The position numbers and the translations under genes are program-made. The notes beneath the pieces were generated by a model that had not been told where the DNA came from, made no database searches, and saw only the letters and a program-made list of their open reading frames with translations. From the NCBI GenBank assembly GCA_029556545.1, contig JAKQEQ010000042.1:144729-208728 (forward strand): 64,000 nucleotides of DNA, read 5' to 3'. Positions 60,218 through 64,000 of this stretch are shown piece by piece; position 1 is the stretch's first letter; the number at the start of each line of letters is the position of its first letter. Source of the DNA: Candidatus Hydrogenedentota bacterium. GTDB lineage: Bacteria > Hydrogenedentota > Hydrogenedentia > Hydrogenedentales > JAGMZX01.

Positions 60218-61099
60218 ATGAACGAACCCAAACATCCCCTTGCGGAGGTCTTCGGCCATCTTACGATGGACCAATCGAACAGGGCCATTAGGTATCGCTC
60301 TCGTCGCCTTTGTCCGTTCAACAATAAAGTGCCAAACTGTACGAAAGACAAAGCGAAGAACCCGCTTGGCGTTTGTAGTCTGTTCCACCAAGGTAGGCCG
60401 ACCATAACATGCCCAATTCGTTTTCGCGAAGACTGGCTCATCACTGATGATGCCGCCACCTTCTTTTTTGGCAAGAACACTCACTGGAGTTCCTTGACAG
60501 AAGTCCGCCTGAACGACGCAAACGGGAGATCGGCAGGTAATATCGACGTCGTCTTAGTGGCCTATGACGACAAGGGGAAGGTCTTCGACTTCGGTGCACT
60601 CGAAGTGCAAGCTGTCTATATCTCCGGTAACGTGCGTGAGCCATTCGAGCACTACATGAGTAACCCAAGAGATCACGCATTGATGGATTGGTCCGATCAG
60701 CCGAATTACCCTCGTCCAGACTATCTTTCCTCATCTCGTAAGCGCCTTGCCCCGCAGTTGCTTTTCAAGGGCGGCATACTGCATTCCTGGCGAAAGAAAA
60801 CGGCTGTTGCTCTGAACAAGAGTTTCTTCGCTACCCTTCCGCCTCTAAGAACCGTGCCTAGAGCGAGGGCCGATATTGCGTGGCTAATCTACGATCTGCA
60901 ATTGATCCAGGAAGGAGAGCAGGAGAGGTTTAGACTGACGAAGATCGATGAAGTGTTCACCGCATTTCAACCGGCATTGCTCTCAATCACCAGCCCGGTG
61001 CCGGGAAACATAGATGATTTTGTGAGGCTACTTCAGGAAAAGCTTGACGAGCAACTTGAAAACCCGCCGGTCAACAAGAGCATTGAAAGGCCTTTCTGA
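60218..61099 (+). CDS. NotI-family restriction endonuclease
   Basis: The 293-residue protein is clearly related to NotI. It has the cysteine-rich PFNNKVPNCTKDKAKNPLGVC region with Cys32, Cys41, Cys53 and Cys65 (ITCPIRF), which in NotI binds iron. The nuclease site Asp110 (GNID), Glu129-x-Gln131 (LEVQ) has the D...ExQ form of NotI's PD-(D/E)xK fold. It is shorter than NotI (383). Base composition is near 50% GC, well below its surroundings, with AGA and ATA codons. The adenine methyltransferase gene starts two bases after its stop, so the two form a type II restriction-modification system acquired by transfer. Its recognition sequence is unknown. Confidence 0.87.
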   Translation: MNEPKHPLAEVFGHLTMDQSNRAIRYRSRRLCPFNNKVPNCTKDKAKNPLGVCSLFHQGRPTITCPIRFREDWLITDDAATFFFGKNTHWSSLTEVRLNDANGRSAGNIDVVLVAYDDKGKVFDFGALEVQAVYISGNVREPFEHYMSNPRDHALMDWSDQPNYPRPDYLSSSRKRLAPQLLFKGGILHSWRKKTAVALNKSFFATLPPLRTVPRARADIAWLIYDLQLIQEGEQERFRLTKIDEVFTAFQPALLSITSPVPGNIDDFVRLLQEKLDEQLENPPVNKSIERPF

Positions 61100-61101
61100 A
61101 G

Positions 61102-62121
61102 ATGTCATCCGCGAAGCAAGAGTTCTTATTCCCAGAGCACGAGTATACGACCAGACACGACTCGCCCAAACCCGTGAACGTTGCTTCGGTACCCCAGAGG
61201 AGTCCATTCAGATACCCAGGTGGCAAGACGTGGTTCGTGCCCACGTTTCGGAAGTGGATTGGGTCTATGCATCAGAGGCCGCGACTTCTTGTCGAACCTT
61301 TTGCGGGAGGGGGTATCATAAGCCTGACGGCATTGTTTGAGGACTTAGTTGACTCAGTCCTAATGATTGAACTTGACGAAGAAATTGCCGCTGTATGGCA
61401 GGCAGTCGTGCATGGGGACTCAAAATGGTTAGCAAGAAGAATTCTCAACTTCGAATTGACACGTGAAACCGTGCTCGACGCAGTGTCAGCGTGCGCTAAA
61501 TCAACAAGAGAACGCGCATTTCAAACCGTTTTGAAAAACCGGACTTTTCACGGAGGGATATTGGCCGATGGCGCCGGCTTGCTGAAATACGGAGAAAATG
61601 GAAAGGGAATACGCTCGCGATGGTATCCGGGGACATTGGCGAGAAGATTCGAAAACCTCGATGTCGTACGACCTCGGATAGAATTCCGTTGCGAGGATGG
61701 GTTGAGAGCGGTTCGTGAGTACGCTTCAGCTAGTGATGTGGTGTTTTTCATTGACCCGCCCTATACCGCGGGAGGAAAGAAGGCGGGCAGACGTCTTTAT
61801 CGTCATTGCGAAATCGACCATGAGGACCTCTTCTCGGCGTGCGAGGCCATCAGAGGCGATTTCATCCTGACGTATGATAATGCTGAAGAAGTGCGGGCTC
61901 TGGCGCGTCGTCACGAGTTTCAGATGCGCTTGATTCCGATGACCAATACGCATCATGCGAGAATGGAAGAACTTGTAATTGGAAAGAACCTCGCTTGGCT
62001 GGATGGACTACCCGCAGTCCGAGAGCCAAGAGGGCAATATGGGAAATCCAAGAGATCAACGAAGCGATCAAAGGCACAAGCGTATCGAAAGAAGAAGCCT
62101 ACGCCTAATACTCGCAAATAG
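61102..62121 (+). CDS. D12-class N6-adenine DNA methyltransferase
   Basis: A 339-residue Dam-like enzyme that protects the host site of the restriction pair. Motif X is FRYPGGK (36-42), motif I is VEPFAGGG (64-71), and motif IV is FIDPPYTAGG (217-226), the DPPY that marks N6-adenine (or N4-cytosine) methylation. The layout X-I-IV and the FxGxG form place it in the D12 class, so adenine is most likely. The C-terminal tail is very basic (KSKRSTKRSKAQAYRKKKPTPNTRK). GC content is low like its neighbour's. It begins two bases after the endonuclease stop. Confidence 0.92.
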   Translation: MSSAKQEFLFPEHEYTTRHDSPKPVNVASVPQRSPFRYPGGKTWFVPTFRKWIGSMHQRPRLLVEPFAGGGIISLTALFEDLVDSVLMIELDEEIAAVWQAVVHGDSKWLARRILNFELTRETVLDAVSACAKSTRERAFQTVLKNRTFHGGILADGAGLLKYGENGKGIRSRWYPGTLARRFENLDVVRPRIEFRCEDGLRAVREYASASDVVFFIDPPYTAGGKKAGRRLYRHCEIDHEDLFSACEAIRGDFILTYDNAEEVRALARRHEFQMRLIPMTNTHHARMEELVIGKNLAWLDGLPAVREPRGQYGKSKRSTKRSKAQAYRKKKPTPNTRK

Positions 62122-62313
62122 CGTCCTGCTCCGCTCACATCGGATCGCACAATCTCTCCTAACGTAAGGTTTGGAGTCCCACGAGAGCAGGATTAGGGTC
62201 TTGCGCCATCTGCCAAGACACACCGTCTCGCGGCGGCTTTCGATGCGGCAATTGTTCAGCACCCCCTCGCTGACGTTCTCAATGATGGCTTGTGGACGGC
62301 GGTTCCCAGCGTA
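62122..62313. other. Gap between the methyltransferase and the xxAxG-repeat gene
   Basis: These 192 bases show no gene, promoter or terminator that I can support. Base composition is intermediate, so this is probably the right edge of the transferred segment. Confidence 0.4.
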
Positions 62314-63240
62314 TCATTGTCTCAGGAGACTCCTCCAGGGCAGGGCAAGCCCGCCTTGGGTCCAGAGCCCGATGGCGAGGCCGCCGATGGCGTAGCCGCC
62401 TATGGCCATACCGCCGAGGGCAAGCCCCCCGACAGCGAGGCCGCCCATCGCGATGCCGCCGATTGCCGCGCCGCCCATGCTGACCACGCCGAGGGACACG
62501 CCGCCGGTCGTGACGCCGCCCACAGCGACGCCGCCCATCGCGATCACGCCCACGGCTGTGTCGCCGATGGCGATGAACCCGCGCGCCTTCCCGCGCAAGC
62601 CGTCGGGGCCCGGCCCCATCGCAACGACAATGAACGGCAGGCCGAACAGGGTCGCGGACGACCGGTAGCGTATGCCGCCGGTGTACGCCCGTGCGCCGCC
62701 CGCCGCGACCGCTTGCTCAGTCTCGCCGGAGCACACTTCGCGGATGATGCGTTCGAGCGCGCGTGCGGCGGGCCTGCGGTGCCCGGCGGCGAGTATCCAC
62801 GGCCAGAGCACGCCCCAGAACGCAATCATGCCGTAGAAAACGAGCGCGCCGCCGCTCGTCTTGACGAGGCCGGGATTCAGGAAGGCAAACACGACGTAGC
62901 CCGCGAGCAGGCACGCGCACAGTCCGCCGCACAGCAGCACGCAATACAGGAGCCAGCTCCAATACGTGAACCGGTACGCGATGGTCCGCTCGTCCATACG
63001 CTGGAGCGTCACCTCGTTCAACCCAATATTGATCGACGTCAGGAAGTCGTCCGCCCCGAAGTGAATCACGTGACGGCCCAGGCTGCGCACGCTGTACGCC
63101 GCGCGCCGCCGGTCGCCCGGCAAAAGCAACCCCCCATGCACGCGCGCGGCCATGCGCTCGACAAAGTCCTCCGGCGCATCCTCGACTTCGAGGATGCCGT
63201 CGCATTCGGGTATGAAGGCGCGCATGACCGGCGGCCTCAT
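62314..63240 (-). CDS. Membrane protein with fifteen tandem xxAxG pentapeptide repeats
   Basis: The 308-residue protein has a soluble N-terminal part (about 1-90), two hydrophobic segments (LLYCVLLCGGLCACLLAGYVVFAFL; ALVFYGMIAFWGVLWPWILA), a short loop and then residues 222-296. That last stretch is an unbroken run of fifteen five-residue units of form x-[hydrophobic]-A-[VILM]-G (GVAVG, GIAMG, GLALG, GMAIG...), with A, S or T at the third position. The period equals that of pentapeptide repeats but is uncharged. It ends LPWRSLLRQ. The start ATG overlaps the stop of the upstream gene (ATGA). I recognise no family; the frame is open further upstream but that is the neighbour's complement. Confidence 0.78.
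   Translation of the reverse strand: MRPPVMRAFIPECDGILEVEDAPEDFVERMAARVHGGLLLPGDRRRAAYSVRSLGRHVIHFGADDFLTSINIGLNEVTLQRMDERTIAYRFTYWSWLLYCVLLCGGLCACLLAGYVVFAFLNPGLVKTSGGALVFYGMIAFWGVLWPWILAAGHRRPAARALERIIREVCSGETEQAVAAGGARAYTGGIRYRSSATLFGLPFIVVAMGPGPDGLRGKARGFIAIGDTAVGVIAMGGVAVGGVTTGGVSLGVVSMGGAAIGGIAMGGLAVGGLALGGMAIGGYAIGGLAIGLWTQGGLALPWRSLLRQ
62338..62577 (-). repeat. Coding tandem repeat of 15-bp units (x-hydrophobic-A-hydrophobic-G)
   Basis: Sixteen units of 15 bases in register; fifteen encode peptides ending in Gly and the last ends in Pro. Codon choice varies between units, so the repeat is old at protein level rather than a fresh DNA duplication. Confidence 0.85.
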
Positions 63241-64000
63241 CGGCCTGATTCGCTTATGTCGAGGGCCGCCATCCGCTGTTCTTCGGCCATGCGGTACCGC
63301 TGACGGAACATGCGCCAGCCCATCGCGCCGAGCAGGAGCGCGATCGCGCCCAACAGCAGCGGCGGATAGGCGCGCCACATGGCCCCGCCACGCGCCAGAG
63401 TCGATCCGCCATATACGATTAAGGCGATGCCGACGGCCATGTACCCCCAAGCCGTACCCAGCACGAGGCCGCGCGCGCGGCCCTTGCCCGCCAACAACGC
63501 GCCCGCCGCGCCCCAGAGCCCGGAAAGGATGCCCAAGGCCGCCCCCGCCATACCCCACATCACCCCGAGACGCGCCGCAGCCATGCCCGAATCAAGAACA
63601 AGCGGCTTCTTCCAGAGCGAGAGGTTGCGCAGCGCGACCGTGCCCGTACCCTCGGCATAGATTCCAAGCCACACCTTCTCAGGCCGCTGTCCCGATTCGA
63701 GAAAGAAGGGCGCCGCGGATGCGCGGAACGCCGTTGTGGCGCGTACGTACTCTTGCAGTGACCGCGAGAAGTACCGCGGTTCTCCGGGAAAGGCGCACAC
63801 CATTTCGAGACTGCCGGCGCCGCGCAGGTCTTCACTCGCAATCTCCGCCCGGTATTCCAGCACACAGTTTTCGACATCGGACAAGGGAACCTCGTACAGC
63901 GGGAAAGACGTCGGCCCGGGCGCCGCAAACGTGATTCGGACCTCGCCGATGGCCGGGTCTACCTGGACGGCGGTTCCTTCGGGCAACTCATTCGAGAACG
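63237..64000 (-). CDS. Membrane protein of unknown function, cut off at the window edge
   Basis: The frame is open through the last base, so the start lies beyond the window; 253 residues or more are visible. The visible N-terminal half (about 1-130) is soluble and beta-rich (VRITFAAPGPTSFPLYEVPLSDVENCVLEYRAEIAS...), like a carbohydrate-binding or jelly-roll-like domain outside the membrane. The C-terminal half has four or so hydrophobic segments (VMWGMAGAALGILSGLWGAAGALLAG, GTAWGYMAVGIALIVYG, YPPLLLGAIALLLGAMGW). I do not recognise the family. It overlaps the xxAxG-repeat gene (ATGA), and the two are probably one functional unit. Confidence 0.65.
   Translation of the reverse strand, partial: FSNELPEGTAVQVDPAIGEVRITFAAPGPTSFPLYEVPLSDVENCVLEYRAEIASEDLRGAGSLEMVCAFPGEPRYFSRSLQEYVRATTAFRASAAPFFLESGQRPEKVWLGIYAEGTGTVALRNLSLWKKPLVLDSGMAAARLGVMWGMAGAALGILSGLWGAAGALLAGKGRARGLVLGTAWGYMAVGIALIVYGGSTLARGGAMWRAYPPLLLGAIALLLGAMGWRMFRQRYRMAEEQRMAALDISESGR

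Noticed and set aside
1-64000. tRNA, rRNA, tmRNA or RNase P RNA genes
   Set aside because: I read the intergenic regions and recognised none; a covariance search would be needed to be certain.

Overview
The window is a stretch of GC-rich (roughly 62-65% by eye), densely packed bacterial chromosome with 65 protein genes called, including one at each edge that may be or is cut off, and no tRNA or rRNA seen. The gene set points to a free-living bacterium with peptidoglycan and an outer membrane: MurC, FtsQ, FtsZ, an OmpA-family protein, RfbE-like and WecB sugar enzymes, and PilT. The DUF1559-type pseudopilin with its H-X9-DG tail, the two Gfo/Idh/MocA oxidoreductases (one Tat-exported), a xylose-isomerase-like sugar isomerase, and membrane kinase/TPR proteins are typical of the PVC/Lentisphaerae/Hydrogenedentota part of the tree. 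FtsZ argues against classical Planctomycetes. I lean to Candidatus Hydrogenedentota or a relative; this is an inference from gene content only.

Layout. 1-4.6 kb: membrane protein, LarA-like racemase, then yceD-rpmF-plsX-fabD (ribosomal protein L32 plus fatty-acid initiation). 4.9-9.7 kb: fabG, a Xer recombinase, an OmpA-like protein, a sigma-region-4-like regulator, a 39-residue small protein with its own promoter and terminator, and a REC-histidine kinase fusion behind a clear sigma-54 promoter. 10-17.6 kb: yebC-ruvC on +, sugar isomerase and Gfo/Idh oxidoreductase, a membrane protein, an alkyltransferase-like protein, then smg-ruvA-ruvB on -. 17.6-24.7 kb: lipoprotein hydrolase, SCP2 protein, HEAT/YbjN-like protein, pentapeptide protein, metallo-beta-lactamase hydrolase, CDP-paratose-epimerase-like enzyme, glycosyltransferase, CobA-HemD fusion. 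25-32 kb: murC-ftsQ-ftsZ-pilT as one tight unit without ftsA, then recG. 32-35.8 kb: a 900-base noncoding stretch with strong stem-loops, a pseudopilin with a near-consensus promoter, a GHMP kinase and a HAD phosphatase preceded by a repeat-encoded leader ORF. 35.8-42 kb: a minus-strand run of envelope/signalling genes (protease-TPR, membrane Ser/Thr kinase, redoxin-TPR-CsgG-like protein, degenerate Rieske protein, membrane-anchored secreted protein). 42-47 kb: gatCAB, rsfS, an atypical kinase, two tiny genes. 47-52 kb: ABC-F ATPase, glycosyltransferase, WecB, a DUF5610-like protein. 52.4-58 kb: the conserved rpmH-rnpA-yidD-yidC-jag-mnmE cluster. 58-64 kb: HAD phosphatase, Tat-exported oxidoreductase, a low-GC NotI-like restriction endonuclease with an adenine methyltransferase, and two coupled membrane proteins, one with fifteen perfect five-residue xxAxG repeats.

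Promoters are unusually legible. Many units have TTGACA-like boxes, 17-18 base spacers and often an extended TGC before the -10. Intergenic regions carry several dispersed or tandem repeat families (9-bp GTCCGATCC arrays, a palindromic CCCTCTCC element, a 26-bp hairpin repeat). The most unusual items are the NotI-like/m6A restriction system, the xxAxG repeat protein, the sigma-54-driven sensor, the self-contained small genes, the repeat-derived leader ORF, and several enzymes whose signature catalytic residues are replaced.
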